Below, piece after piece: positions 1-8,680 of a DNA stretch of 55,567 bases; the first letter of the stretch is position 1; each line of letters starts with the position of its first letter. The DNA is from Hyphomicrobiales bacterium (GTDB taxonomy: Bacteria; Pseudomonadota; Alphaproteobacteria; Rhizobiales; Rhizobiaceae). The notes below the pieces were generated by a model. It did no database searches, had not been told where the DNA came from, and worked only from the letters and a program-made list of their open reading frames with translations. The stretch is from positions 1 through 55,567 of the forward strand of contig PAPH01000026.1 of NCBI GenBank assembly GCA_002709005.1, given 5' to 3'. The position numbers and the translations under genes were made by a program.

Positions 1-13
1 TACCAGCGGGCAT

Positions 14-133
14 CTAATTGCTCTCCGAATAATCGCCCGCGGCGAAACCGAGCGCACAAGCGTGCGCCGCGGGTGGTCCGACGCCCCCTCCGGAGCGCAG
101 GCCGAAGGCCGCTCGCGCGTGAGGACCAATCAT
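14..133 (-). CDS. Possible 39-residue mini-ORF containing an antisense hairpin repeat
   Basis: An ATG overlaps the stop of the upstream DNA-circulation gene (ATGA), the frame stays open for 39 codons to TAG at 14-16, and another ATG follows immediately at 13-11, which may open the next (baseplate-region) gene but leaves only four codons in the window. Most of this ORF is the antisense strand of the dispersed repeat at 41-128, so its peptide (Gly/Ala/Arg-rich) may have no function of its own. It could equally be untranslated spacer; the coupling overlap is the only support for expression. Confidence 0.3.
   Translation of the reverse strand: MIGPHARAAFGLRSGGGVGPPAAHACALGFAAGDYSESN
41..128 (+). 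repeat. Hairpin-rich dispersed repeat, copy A
   Basis: Contains a GCGCAC/GTGCGC stem, a GGGTG/CGCCC stem, the shared block TCCGGAGCGCAG, a GGCC-GAA-GGCC hairpin at about 109-119 and the terminal GTGAGGAC. It is read on the plus strand, opposite to the surrounding genes. One plus frame contains APSGAQAEGRSRVRTN, closely matching the peptide encoded by copy B. Confidence 0.7.
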
Positions 134-1266
134 GGCGCTAACGCTTCAAATACCGCCGGCATCAGGGCCGGCGTTGCAACCCGATTGCGCGCCACCAGTT
201 CGCCCGCGCGATTGGCGTCGCCATAAAGCACGTAGGCTGCGACAGCCGAGGGCAACGAGATCCCGCTTTCCACCCGAACGAGCGGAGCCCGGTCTGCGCC
301 GATCCGGGAGACGGCAAGCGCCGCCTGACCGGAACTCTCTGCCACCCAGGCGAAGACATCGGTTCCGAACACGGCGGATGCCTCGACCAGGACGGGATCT
401 GCGAGCCCTGAAAGGGTTTCGCGCGCTCGTCTTGCATCGGCACGGGCCGCGTAGTCCCGGCGGACCGCGGACAGGCTGAGTGCGGCGAACATCCCGGCGC
501 GCGCCAGCGTATCGGCGGCAGTGACGCCGGACGGTTCCGCCAGAGTTGCGGCGGTCAGGTCGAACACCTTGTCGGCGTCCAGATAGCGACCGATCATTCG
601 CCACGCGGTCACCGTGGCAGCGGCATGAACCTCCGGCGCGCTCAGGACGGTATCGGCCGCGAGAGGAGCGGCGGCGACCGAAGTTGCCACCACGGCCGGC
701 GCACCGGATACCCCGGCGAGATCGGAGATCGTCGCAATCGTCTGTGCGGAGGAAACCGCCGCCGCAGCCACATCGTCCCGCACGCCGCCGCTTGCGCCTC
801 TCACCTGTGAGGCAAAGGCGGAACCCATGGCGGGAATGACGGCGGCGGCCAGGTCCGACAGCATCCCCGCCGCCGCGGACGGCAGTAAGGGAACGGCCGA
901 CAAGCCCTCGACGACGAAGTCGATATCGATACCGACAAAGCCGGCGCGGACTTTGTAGCGGGTAAAGCCCCACTGCTCCGCCCGGCAGCGCTTCGGCCCG
1001 AGCATCGGCAGCATGAGCAATCCGCCGCCCTTCCGCTTGAGCACGGCGAGCAGCGCCTTGCACTGGGCATCGGCCAGATCGCCGGCGCAATAGGCCGTCA
1101 CCTGGAACCGGTCGGGCATCCCGCCCATATCCTCGATCACGGCCTCGTCGGAATAGGCGATCGGAGCGATCGCCAGACGCCGGCCGAAGGAACCGGATTC
1201 GATATCCACCTTGAATGCCGCGCCGCGATAGGAAGCGGGCAGGAAGGCGTTTCGCCAGTCGCGCAT
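130..1266 (-). CDS. DNA circulation/tail protein, Mu gpN-like
   Basis: 378 residues. The first ~95 residues (MRDWRNAFLPASYRG start, a short beta-rich domain) match the DNA_circ_N family found in Mu gpN-type proteins, which act at the tail/baseplate and were once linked to genome circularisation. The middle and C-terminus are Ala-rich and helical. It follows the tape measure gene with an ATGA overlap, exactly the gene order of Mu-like tails (tape measure, N, P). The family assignment is from recognised sequence pattern; role in this phage is inferred from order. Confidence 0.75.
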   Translation of the reverse strand: MRDWRNAFLPASYRGAAFKVDIESGSFGRRLAIAPIAYSDEAVIEDMGGMPDRFQVTAYCAGDLADAQCKALLAVLKRKGGGLLMLPMLGPKRCRAEQWGFTRYKVRAGFVGIDIDFVVEGLSAVPLLPSAAAGMLSDLAAAVIPAMGSAFASQVRGASGGVRDDVAAAAVSSAQTIATISDLAGVSGAPAVVATSVAAAPLAADTVLSAPEVHAAATVTAWRMIGRYLDADKVFDLTAATLAEPSGVTAADTLARAGMFAALSLSAVRRDYAARADARRARETLSGLADPVLVEASAVFGTDVFAWVAESSGQAALAVSRIGADRAPLVRVESGISLPSAVAAYVLYGDANRAGELVARNRVATPALMPAVFEALAP

Positions 1267-3029
1267 CAGAGCCCTCCACCGCCGGCGCCGATATCGGAAC
1301 CGGACCCGCGAACAGTGACATTCACCGAAGCTGATCGGATCTTGGAGGCGACGATATCGCCGAAGACGCTCGCGGCCTGCTCGGCAGCAGTCTTCAGGCG
1401 TTGCGCCATCTCGTCGCCGGCATCAGCGCCACCTTTGGCGATTTTTCCGGCTCCACTCTCGAGGCCTCTCTCAAGGTTGGCGAGAATACCGTTGAGTGCC
1501 GCTACGTGCTGGCCCGGTCGGACAGATACATCGCCGCCGTCAACAGGCGCAACGTCGGGCCTCGAAGGGAAGCGCGGCGCTGAGGAAGGATAGGATGGCG
1601 CAGGAATCCCGTTCTGATCAGCGAAGCCCGGCCGCGCGACGGGCAGTGGCACGACACCTTCGCCAAGCATGGCGATCGGAGGTGTGTCGGCACGACTAAC
1701 ACCATATTTCCCGTAGCCCGCAATCATCTTGCGCTGCTCGTCGGTGCGGTACCCACCCCGCCATGCCATGCCGTTCTTGGCCGCCTGGTCGTGCATGACG
1801 CCCCACTTCGACCGCGCCCAGAAACCATTGACGCCGCTCTTTTCCAGCCCGGCATTTACCGCACCAGCATAGTCGATCGAGTTAGCGACATAATCCATCG
1901 CGTCGGCGGCGCCGGCGTCCATCACGCCTTTGCCTACTGACTTCTTCAGGCGATCCCAGCTATTCGCCAGATGGTCGATATCCGCCTGACCATCGGTCGC
2001 CAGCTTCTTGATGTCGGCGTTCACCGCCCCGGCGGCACCGCCCAACTCCTCGAACAGATCCTTGAGATCGCCCGTATGGTTCATCAGCGCGCGCATGCCG
2101 ATCAGCATCTGCTTGTCGGTGAACAGAAGGGGGAGCTTGGAAAGGTCGCCATTGACGGCCTCTCGCGAGAGGCGGATGACGGCGTCAAGCGTATCTTCGC
2201 CTGCCTTCCTGGCCTTCTCCATTTCCTTGCGGATATCCATGCCGAACTTCTTCTTGAAGTTGTTCGACACCGTCTCGGAATTCATCTTTGTGATCACGTC
2301 CATGAAGGACGTGGCCGCCTCACCGGACTGGCCGGTCTCCATGCGGACCACCTGCAGCGCGGCAGTCAGCTTCTTAAGCCCCGCCTCGCCCTTGTAGCCC
2401 AGAGCGGCAAAGGCCGGTGCGAGCGACGGCAGTTCCGCCGCCATATCCTTCAGTTCGAACTTTCCGGCCTTGCCGCCCATGGCGAGAATATCGAACGCAT
2501 TCTCCATCCGATCGGCGGCGATGTCGAACGAGTTCGCAACAGAATCTGCCGTGGTCGCCATATCGTTGAAATCGGCATCCGCCGCATGAGCTGTCCGCGA
2601 GACCGACGGCAGGAAGGCGAGCGCTTCGTCAAGCGACTTGCCGGACTGAATGAGGGAGTCCAGCCCGTCAACGATGTTGTCGACCGGCGTATCCAGATCA
2701 TCGGCAATACCGCGCACCTGCGCCATCGCCTTCGTCATCTGATCTTTTGTCGCGTCCGCATTGATGCCTATGCGGGTCAGACGACGCTCGAGGGTTGCGA
2801 ATTCCTTCGCAGCTTTCGTTGCCCCATAGGCCAGAACAGCCGGGCCGGCATAGCGCATCGCACTGGCGTAAAGCTCGCGATTAGCCTTCGCGAGAATCGA
2901 CTGCGTCCTGTTGAATCGTTTCGCCTTTTGGTCGACGCCGGCAAGTTCCTTCGACAACCGCTGAAACCCGGCCATGCTGCCGAGCTTCGCCGACAGCCGA
3001 AGAACAGCCTCGATCGTGCGGTTGGACAT
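1266..3029 (-). CDS. Phage tail tape measure protein
   Basis: 587 residues, TP901-type tape measure. The N-terminal ~380 residues are long amphipathic helices typical of the family core (KEFATLERRLTRIGINADAT region, then GLDSLIQSGKSLDEALAFLP). Such proteins fill the tail lumen and set tail length; at 587 residues a fairly short tail is implied. The C-terminal third is Pro/Gly-rich and low in hydrophobic stretches. It begins just after the long (frameshifted) form of the chaperone ends and overlaps the next gene by ATGA. Position between chaperone and N-type protein is standard. Confidence 0.88.
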   Translation of the reverse strand: MSNRTIEAVLRLSAKLGSMAGFQRLSKELAGVDQKAKRFNRTQSILAKANRELYASAMRYAGPAVLAYGATKAAKEFATLERRLTRIGINADATKDQMTKAMAQVRGIADDLDTPVDNIVDGLDSLIQSGKSLDEALAFLPSVSRTAHAADADFNDMATTADSVANSFDIAADRMENAFDILAMGGKAGKFELKDMAAELPSLAPAFAALGYKGEAGLKKLTAALQVVRMETGQSGEAATSFMDVITKMNSETVSNNFKKKFGMDIRKEMEKARKAGEDTLDAVIRLSREAVNGDLSKLPLLFTDKQMLIGMRALMNHTGDLKDLFEELGGAAGAVNADIKKLATDGQADIDHLANSWDRLKKSVGKGVMDAGAADAMDYVANSIDYAGAVNAGLEKSGVNGFWARSKWGVMHDQAAKNGMAWRGGYRTDEQRKMIAGYGKYGVSRADTPPIAMLGEGVVPLPVARPGFADQNGIPAPSYPSSAPRFPSRPDVAPVDGGDVSVRPGQHVAALNGILANLERGLESGAGKIAKGGADAGDEMAQRLKTAAEQAASVFGDIVASKIRSASVNVTVRGSGSDIGAGGGGL

Positions 3030-3032
3030 CGG

Positions 3033-3460
3033 TCAGCCTTTAAAGTAGGCGGCGCGGGCCGCGTAGGTGAGCACTTGCGAAAACGTCAGTTCGCCGACGT
3101 CTGCGAAGCCTTTTCCGTATCGCCAGAGGAGCCGGTCTGCGGCTGCCGCGACGCCCTGGCTGTCAAGAAAAAATCCCGAATCGCCGCGGTCACCTCCAGC
3201 GTGTCGGCAAGCTCGAGCAACTGAAGGTCGCCCGCCGTGCGCGGGGCGGTGACCAGGCGCTCGGCATATTGCGCCAGGACGTCCTGGTGACGGATGAGCA
3301 CCGCCTTCGAGGTACCGTCCTCATTGACGCCGAGGGGCTGCCATTCCTCGATCTCGCCGAGGTCGATGAAATCCGCCCACTTCGGCTCGCGGAAGGACAG
3401 GGAGGCGAACGGTCCGCCCGCCCCAGTGTAGCTCTTCGAGAGTTCGACCGTCTTCGCCAT
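3033..3460 (-). CDS. Tail assembly chaperone, long form made by -1 frameshift
   Basis: Codons 1-98 are shared with the short form. At the heptamer T TTT TTC (3173-3167) a -1 slip continues from base 3167 for 44 more codons to TGA at 3035-3033, giving 142 residues. The shifted frame has no stop and reads as convincing protein (RLLWRYGKGFADVGELTF then a YAARAAYFKG end), ending four bases before the tape measure ATG. Nothing else occupies this 57-base gap. Programmed -1 frameshifting in this exact slot is known for lambda G/GT and Mu-like 41/42. The slip itself is inferred. Confidence 0.8.
3086..3460 (-). CDS. Tail assembly chaperone, short (0-frame) form
   Basis: 124 residues starting MAKTVELSKSYTG. 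Located between tail tube and tape measure genes, where tailed phages encode the chaperone that coats the tape measure during tail assembly (lambda G, Mu gp41). The 0-frame product runs past the slippery heptamer at 3173-3167 and ends 26 codons later. The last ~20 residues (Gln/Ser/Thr-rich) are low in structure, as expected for the tail of the unshifted product. Function is assigned from position and the frameshift arrangement. Confidence 0.8.
   Translation of the reverse strand: MAKTVELSKSYTGAGGPFASLSFREPKWADFIDLGEIEEWQPLGVNEDGTSKAVLIRHQDVLAQYAERLVTAPRTAGDLQLLELADTLEVTAAIRDFFLTARASRQPQTGSSGDTEKASQTSAN
3167..3173 (-). other. Slippery heptamer T TTT TTC for programmed -1 frameshift
   Basis: In the 0 frame of the chaperone the codons are GAT TTT TTC TTG, which fits X XXY YYZ with X=T, Y=T, Z=C. 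Both tRNAs can re-pair after a -1 slip. It lies 27 codons before the 0-frame stop. Confidence 0.8.
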
Positions 3461-3463
3461 CGC

Positions 3464-3838
3464 TTAGCCCACCTTCTGGTAGACTTCGGCCATGATGCCG
3501 ACGCCGGATGCTTCGCCGTTCATCCGGTTCGATGACACCTCGCCCGTGTAGAAAGCTTCGGTGAACAGGTGCTGCACCCCGGTGAACTCCTCGGAAATCG
3601 TCACGTCGCGCCGCTCGTCGCCCATGAACGAGGCAAGGTCGACGCCCTTGTCGGCGAACACGATCTCGGCGCGCGGCGAGACGGGCGTCGCCACCCGGTC
3701 GGCGCTGCCGTCCTGGTTGGTGATCCCTTCCACGGAATACCTTCCCGGCATGATGGTGAAGGTGCCGCGCAGCGAGACGTTGCGGCCGGCGGAATCGCGG
3801 AACCGCATGGTCCCGCCGAAGTCGTTCTTGTGTGCCAT
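3464..3838 (-). CDS. Phage tail tube protein (Mu gpM-like)
   Basis: 124 residues, the usual length of Mu-type tube subunits. Starts MAHKNDFGGTMRFRDSAGR and contains the LRGTFTIMPGRYSVEGITNQDG stretch typical of the tail tube family that stacks in hexameric rings inside the contractile sheath. It lies directly downstream of the sheath gene and upstream of the chaperone, as in Mu. Confidence 0.85.
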   Translation of the reverse strand: MAHKNDFGGTMRFRDSAGRNVSLRGTFTIMPGRYSVEGITNQDGSADRVATPVSPRAEIVFADKGVDLASFMGDERRDVTISEEFTGVQHLFTEAFYTGEVSSNRMNGEASGVGIMAEVYQKVG

Positions 3839-3878
3839 GGGTCAGGCCTTTCGTGGTTGACGGTCGGATCCTCGCCGG

Positions 3879-5372
3879 TCAGGCTGCGGCGAACTGGGAA
3901 TAGATCACCGCGTTGGCCGCGATGACGTCGAGCGGGTTGACCATGTCGAGCGGCGCCTTGATGTCGACGCGGTTCGGATTGTCGCCGTTGCGCGCGACCT
4001 CGATCAGGTCGGCGGCGCGCACCGCGTTCTCCAGCACCCCACGCCGCTGCAGCTGCGTGTAGGCATGCAGGAAGGTGGCCTTGATGTCGGCGGGCGTCGA
4101 TACGGTCTCGATATTGGCCGGGTTGTCGTCGGCAACCGCCTTCTGCCCGTGTTCGATCGTCAGCCGCTGGCGGAAGTAGCGCAGCGAATAGACGATCTGG
4201 CCGATCTTCTGGATATCGCGGAAGGTCGTGTCCGGCACGGAATTGAAGGTGCGCGAGGTGGTGATGATCTTGTCGACCACCACATTGCCGGCCGTATCCA
4301 CCTTCCAGGTCGAAAGGCCGGATCCGAGGAAGCTTTCGCGGGTGGCGTGATCGAGCCAGCCCGAGCGGTCGCGCGGCGGCAGAAGTCCCTCGACGACGAG
4401 CCCGGTCTGGTTGCGGCTCACATTGCCGGTCGCGCCGTCCGACAGCCACGGAGCCACCTTGGCGAACATGCCGGCAACCCACTGCCAGGTGGGTTGCGGA
4501 ACGACCGACGAGGCGATTGTGGGCAGGATGGTCAGATGCCTGTCGTCCTGCGCCAGTCCCGCCGTCACCAGGTTTCCGATCGTGTCGGACATCGGATAAT
4601 AGACATGACCGTAGATCTGCCGGTTCCATGCCCAGCGTCCCGACGTGTCGTTGAGGAGCGTCTTGTAGGCCGCGACGCTCGTGGCGTCATTGAACGGCGA
4701 GACGATCCAGTCGAATTCGTCGTCGCCTAGCGCTGCCAGCGTGGCCGAGATATCGGGCGTTCCGGTCCCGGCCGAGCCGACGGCGATGGTCACGTTGCCG
4801 GAGGCGACATTCGCCCCGTCGAGCGGCGGCACATAAATGTCGATCTGATTGCAGATCGTGCCCTTGTGCCGTGCGGTGAGGGTGACCACCTCGTCGGTCG
4901 CGCTTGCTGTGAAGGGCAGCGACGCACCTGTCAGCTGGTTGAAATAGCCGTTGACGGCTGCGGCGATTGCCGTCGCGACGGCCGCGTCGGTATCGCCCGA
5001 GGCGACGACGAAGCGCACCGGCTCGCCGGCGATCTCGATCACGCCCACCCCGGCGGAGGGAACGGTATCTACTGTGATCGTGCGGGTGCCGGACGTGCCG
5101 GTCTCGGGTGCGGCGACGATCCAGATTTCCTGCACGGGCGCATTGCGCCGCGCCATCCGCACCATGTCGTCGAGCATCGAGCCGGTTCCTGCCAGGCGCC
5201 GGGCCTCGGCGATCGACGGGCAGATCGTCGGCACGTCATCGGCGATTACCGCGTCCGCGCTCTTGTGACCGATGAGCAGAAGCCGCGACCGGTTTTCGAA
5301 CTGACCGCCCGAATTGACTTCGAACGAAACGATCGGGGCGATGATGTTGCCCGGAATCTGGTTGAAGATCAT
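3879..5372 (-). CDS. Contractile tail sheath protein (Mu gpL-like)
   Basis: 497 residues starting MIFNQIPGNIIAPIVSFEVN, the hallmark N-terminus of Mu L-type sheaths. The N-terminal part carries the inserted beta domain (about residues 90-190), the C-terminal ~200 residues (DKIITTSRTFNSVPDTTFRD onward) form the conserved sheath core that contracts around the tube. Its presence shows that this phage is a myovirus. It overlaps the preceding DUF2635 gene by four bases (ATGA). Confidence 0.92.
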   Translation of the reverse strand: MIFNQIPGNIIAPIVSFEVNSGGQFENRSRLLLIGHKSADAVIADDVPTICPSIAEARRLAGTGSMLDDMVRMARRNAPVQEIWIVAAPETGTSGTRTITVDTVPSAGVGVIEIAGEPVRFVVASGDTDAAVATAIAAAVNGYFNQLTGASLPFTASATDEVVTLTARHKGTICNQIDIYVPPLDGANVASGNVTIAVGSAGTGTPDISATLAALGDDEFDWIVSPFNDATSVAAYKTLLNDTSGRWAWNRQIYGHVYYPMSDTIGNLVTAGLAQDDRHLTILPTIASSVVPQPTWQWVAGMFAKVAPWLSDGATGNVSRNQTGLVVEGLLPPRDRSGWLDHATRESFLGSGLSTWKVDTAGNVVVDKIITTSRTFNSVPDTTFRDIQKIGQIVYSLRYFRQRLTIEHGQKAVADDNPANIETVSTPADIKATFLHAYTQLQRRGVLENAVRAADLIEVARNGDNPNRVDIKAPLDMVNPLDVIAANAVIYSQFAAA

Positions 5373-5596
5373 GTCTTGGCCCTTTCGCGGCTGCGGCCTC
5401 GTCTCGTCGGAGCGCCGGTTCTGGTTTTCGTGGTTGCTTCGTCCGTGACGGGGACGATGTCGCCGTCGGCGATCAGCCGGCGGTAGTAAGGCATGCCGGC
5501 GTCGATCACCGCGCCGCCGGCGGGCATTAGCGCGCCGCCCCGGTCAGGCATCGGGATCGTCGCATCGGCGCGCTTGGGCTTGTGCCGTTCAGCCAT
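5369..5596 (-). CDS. DUF2635 small tail protein (Mu gp38-like)
   Basis: 75 residues beginning MAERHKPKRADATIPMPDRG. A longer open frame extends upstream but its composition is that of a shadow of the neighbouring gene, so the start at 5596 is chosen; it also falls just before the upstream gene's stop. The family is a short conserved protein always next to the Mu-type sheath gene; its function is unknown. Basic C-terminus (RRGRSRERAK). Confidence 0.72.
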   Translation of the reverse strand: MAERHKPKRADATIPMPDRGGALMPAGGAVIDAGMPYYRRLIADGDIVPVTDEATTKTRTGAPTRRGRSRERAKT

Positions 5597-5597
5597 G

Positions 5598-6335
5598 TCA
5601 GTCTCCGGTTTCGGTCGTGAAGGCCGCGACGGGATCCGCTCCGGCCTCGGCCGGTGTTTCAAAATCGATCCCGGCCAATGGCGTGCGTGCCTGCCCGGCC
5701 AGGTGTCCGGCCAGCTCGCTGAGTTTCGCCTTGGCGTAGGATTGCGCGGGCAGCGCGTCGTAGAGCCGCTTGATCGACCCGGAGAAGCCACCGGCATCGG
5801 TGAACTCGTCGTCGGGCAGCACCAGCGTCATCCGCATGAACATGCGCTGAAACCGCAGCCCCAGTTCCGGCACCGCATGGGTTTCGGCATCGATCCGCAT
5901 GCACTTCATTACGACCCGGCGGAACAGGCTGCCAGCCTCGGCATAGAGAAGCGAATGGCGGACCTGAGCCATCAGCGCGGCAAGCACGAGACGCGCCTCC
6001 GGATCGTCGCCGGCCATGGCGTCGAGATAGTCTCCCGCCTCGTCGCTGGCGATGACCGCCAGCTCACCGACGATTTCGAGCACCATCGTGCAGGCATTGT
6101 CGCCGATGTCGGTCGCGGCGCCACGGCTGCCGCCATCCGACGAGCGTGTGTAGAGCGCCAGCACCGGTGTGTAGTGGGGCCTGCCGCCGGGCTCATCGTC
6201 GAGATCGTTGATCGCCGCCGCGCGACTGTCGAACACGCGGGGGCCGGCTAGCGTCGGAAAACTGTCCACGGCCGTCGTGGGCCGCAGCACCTCGATCGCC
6301 GCGAGCCGCGCCGCTTCAGCCGATAGGATCATCAC
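5598..6335 (-). CDS. Phage tail completion/terminator-region protein (Mu gp37-like position)
   Basis: 245 residues, no membrane segment. The sequence (MILSAEAARLAAIEVLRPTT start, then a central region VLEIVGELAVIASD) resembles proteins encoded upstream of DUF2635 in Mu-like tails, where gp37 is the probable tail terminator. The family call rests mostly on position; it may instead be a phage-specific neck protein. Starts overlap the upstream gene (ATGA region at 6335-6332). Two adjacent Met codons leave the start uncertain by one residue. Confidence 0.55.
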   Translation of the reverse strand: MMILSAEAARLAAIEVLRPTTAVDSFPTLAGPRVFDSRAAAINDLDDEPGGRPHYTPVLALYTRSSDGGSRGAATDIGDNACTMVLEIVGELAVIASDEAGDYLDAMAGDDPEARLVLAALMAQVRHSLLYAEAGSLFRRVVMKCMRIDAETHAVPELGLRFQRMFMRMTLVLPDDEFTDAGGFSGSIKRLYDALPAQSYAKAKLSELAGHLAGQARTPLAGIDFETPAEAGADPVAAFTTETGD

Positions 6336-6715
6336 TTCGCCCTGTTGACGTAGAAGACGCGGCGGTTCGATCCGTCGCGATGGATGGCGCCGACCTCATA
6401 GGTGGCATCATGGGTGGCCAGGTGATCCCGACGGCGCGGCACATAGGCCCAGCCGTCGTCGTGAGCGGTCACCACGGCGTCAAAGCTGTTGACGCCTTCG
6501 TAGGCGCCGGATGCCTGATCGGGCGTCGCCCCGCGCGTCATCGGCGGATTGAATTCGATCGAGCCCTCGAACGGAAACTCGGCACGGGTATCATCGGGTC
6601 CGGGACGGTGATTGACCGTCGCGCCGTCCGTCCGCGGCTTGACCGTGAATTCCACGGTATCGAAGAGCGCCGCCGCGTCTTCATCGAGGCGGCGCTCCAG
6701 TTCCTCCCAGCTCAT
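6332..6715 (-). CDS. Probable head-tail joining protein
   Basis: 127 residues, beginning MSWEELERRLDEDAAALFDT. Charged N-terminal helix followed by a predicted beta-rich core (EFPFEGSIEFNPPM, YEVGAIHRDGSNRRVFYV). Size and place, between major capsid/small gp35-like gene and tail completion gene, fit a stopper or connector such as lambda FII-type proteins. No diagnostic motif was recognised, so the role is inferred from order. Confidence 0.5.
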   Translation of the reverse strand: MSWEELERRLDEDAAALFDTVEFTVKPRTDGATVNHRPGPDDTRAEFPFEGSIEFNPPMTRGATPDQASGAYEGVNSFDAVVTAHDDGWAYVPRRRDHLATHDATYEVGAIHRDGSNRRVFYVNRAK

Positions 6716-6891
6716 TCGGAAGACGAGCCGTCGTTATCCTGGCCGGGTTTGCCGGCAGCGGCCTTCCCCGATTTCTTGCGGCCCGTTGCCTGGGGCTTGG
6801 ATTCCTCGGAGGCCTCAGCTTCGGGCAGGATATCACCCGCCCGAAGGTATTTGCCCCCGTAGAAACCGGGCTCACTGACGCGCACCATCAT
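6712..6891 (-). CDS. Small head-region protein, 59 residues
   Basis: An ORF too short for usual cut-offs: ATG at 6891 overlaps the capsid gene stop (TGATG) and its TGA overlaps the next ATG (ATGA), so it is coupled at both ends and fills an otherwise empty 176-base gap. It starts MMVRVSEPGFYGGKYLRAGD and continues into a Lys/Ala/Gly-rich, probably disordered tail. Mu-like phages have a comparable small gene with a FY.G..YLR-type N-terminus after the capsid gene (gp35/FluMu-like). Function unknown. Confidence 0.7.
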   Translation of the reverse strand: MMVRVSEPGFYGGKYLRAGDILPEAEASEESKPQATGRKKSGKAAAGKPGQDNDGSSSE

Positions 6892-7916
6892 CAGGCCTTC
6901 TTGCCGGAAAGCAGCGTGCCGGGACGAGTGCAGATCATCAGCGGGTAGCTGTAAAGTTCGACCCGGTCCCAGGCATCGCGACCCGAGGTGTCCGCGAGAA
7001 TGAGGCCGTAGTATTCCCGGGCGCGCTGATTGAGATAGGGCTTGAATTCGTTGGCCGGCGCGAAGCCCGCCTTGAAGAAGCCCTTCCCCACCGGGAAGAA
7101 ACGAACCTTGTCCGTTCCGATGGCGATCTTGGATTCGTCATCGGTGCCGCGATAGTTGATGAAGGTGATGCCCTCGATCTCGATCGCGGAATATCCTTCG
7201 ATGTCCTCGAGCATCGGCGCCCTTTCGGTGCCGAGCTTGGTTTCCTTGATCTGCGGATGATTGACCAGCGCATCGAAGTAGTCGTCACCGCACAGACCGG
7301 CGACACGCGTGGCGGGGGTCCATGCGCCCTTGGCCGCCTTCTGCATGGCACGCTTCACGTCACGGCATTTCTTGCGCACGTCGGTCCCGGGCGTGGTCAA
7401 AGCGAAATTGACCTCGGCAGGCTCGGCGATACCCCATTCCTGGAACCAGTTGACGAGGACCGTGGTACCGTCGGCATCCAGCACCTTGCCCTGGATGGCG
7501 CCGAAGCGCATGTGCTCCCAGGTCAGCTCGAGATCGTCGAGAATCTGGGCCGTGCGGTCCGTGATCTCCTCGGAGACTTCCTTGGTCTGGAGCTCGAAGG
7601 GGAGCGCCGTTACGCCGGCCATTTCGATTGCGAAGACGGTCGAGCCTTTCGCCAGCCTGCTGGCATCGAACTTCTTGACCCTCGCACCCTTCGGAATCAA
7701 TTCCTGCGGGGCCTCGCCGGTCGCCGAAGTGGGGATGAGAGTGAGCGTCTTGTCGGCCGCAGCGATGGCGATGGTGCTGGACCGCGAATAGAGCGGCTCG
7801 AAGATGCCCAGTTCGCCGAGGAGCTGCGGCTTGAAGTCGACATTCTCGACGACCTCCTCCTGGTATTCGATCACGCCCCAGCCATTCTGGGTGAAGATAT
7901 CGGTAACGAGTGCCAT
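6891..7916 (-). CDS. Major capsid protein, lambda gpE family
   Basis: 341 residues, the size of lambda E (341). Contains the family's N-terminal arm, the SSTIAIAAADKTLTLIPTSA strand region, an EITDRTAQILDDLELTWEHM spine helix, and the C-terminal TDKVRFFPVGKGFFKAGFAP plus REYYGLILADTSGRD segments that are typical of gpE-type HK97 folds. It forms the icosahedral shell together with the D-type decoration protein encoded immediately upstream. Confidence 0.93.
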   Translation of the reverse strand: MALVTDIFTQNGWGVIEYQEEVVENVDFKPQLLGELGIFEPLYSRSSTIAIAAADKTLTLIPTSATGEAPQELIPKGARVKKFDASRLAKGSTVFAIEMAGVTALPFELQTKEVSEEITDRTAQILDDLELTWEHMRFGAIQGKVLDADGTTVLVNWFQEWGIAEPAEVNFALTTPGTDVRKKCRDVKRAMQKAAKGAWTPATRVAGLCGDDYFDALVNHPQIKETKLGTERAPMLEDIEGYSAIEIEGITFINYRGTDDESKIAIGTDKVRFFPVGKGFFKAGFAPANEFKPYLNQRAREYYGLILADTSGRDAWDRVELYSYPLMICTRPGTLLSGKKA

Positions 7917-7927
7917 GGTTGAGCCTC

Positions 7928-8302
7928 CTATCGGGCGATGATGCCGAGAGCCGCGAGCGCAGCCAAGGCGGTGTTCTTGTCGTTGTCGCTGATGCCGTCG
8001 ACCCAGTTGAGGGCCTCGGCAACAACCTCGGCGTCGCGCGCCGTGACGGTCCGGCGCACGTCGACGTCGGTCGCATCGCAGCCCTCGAAGAGCACAGCCC
8101 TGGCGGTCTCGCTGCCGTCCTCGGCCGCGGGATCGTGGATCGTGTACTTTTTCGAAGCGGTGATCTGGCCGAGCACGGTTCCGGCCTTGAGGATGCCGGC
8201 ACCGGAAGCGATCACGACGGCCTCGCGCGAGCGGTCCATGTTGGATTCGCTCTTGATGTAATGCGCCGTGGTCTGGCGATCCTGCGTCAGTGTGGTAGCC
8301 AT
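7928..8302 (-). CDS. Head decoration protein, lambda gpD family
   Basis: 124 residues. The sequence SREAVVIASGAGILKAGTVLGQIT and the ARAVLFEGCDAT strand are characteristic of the D-type trimers that bind and stabilise expanded capsids. Gene order protease-decoration-capsid is the same as in lambda (C-D-E). Confidence 0.9.
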   Translation of the reverse strand: MATTLTQDRQTTAHYIKSESNMDRSREAVVIASGAGILKAGTVLGQITASKKYTIHDPAAEDGSETARAVLFEGCDATDVDVRRTVTARDAEVVAEALNWVDGISDNDKNTALAALAALGIIAR

Positions 8303-8314
8303 TGGTCAGCCCTC

Positions 8315-8680
8315 CTAGCGGCGCTTGTTGGTGCGGGCGACAGCGGCGGCCAACGCCGAGCGGTCGCCTTTGGGATCACGCTGCCCACCCGGCTGGGCGA
8401 GGCCCGAGCCGGCGGCGGCGCGCTGCTTGTCATAACCCTCCTGCGAAGGCTGCGGCTCGGTGGAAGCCGTCGGAGCGGCGGCGAGCGCAGCCTTGACGGC
8501 GTCGATCGAGAGATCGGTCATGTAGAGGGTCTCGGCGAGGGCCTCGCGGCCCTTGGCCTCTTCGAGCGCCATGATCGCCTGGCGACGCTCACGGTCGGCT
8601 TTCACGGCATCCGATGCCGCGGTGGCCTTGACGGTTTCCAGTTCGGCGGCAGTCTTATCCGCCGGGGTCTTGTCGGTCAT
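8315..8680 (-). CDS. Nested scaffolding protein (lambda Nu3-like) from internal start
   Basis: In frame within the protease gene, an ATG at 8680 is preceded by a strong ribosome binding site (AAGGAG, nine bases upstream). The 121-residue product starts MTDKTPADKTAAELETVKAT and is highly charged and helical, as scaffolds are. In lambda the scaffold Nu3 is made from an equivalent in-frame internal start of gene C. Start and ribosome binding site are seen directly; the scaffold role is inferred. Confidence 0.72.
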   Translation of the reverse strand: MTDKTPADKTAAELETVKATAASDAVKADRERRQAIMALEEAKGREALAETLYMTDLSIDAVKAALAAAPTASTEPQPSQEGYDKQRAAAGSGLAQPGGQRDPKGDRSALAAAVARTNKRR

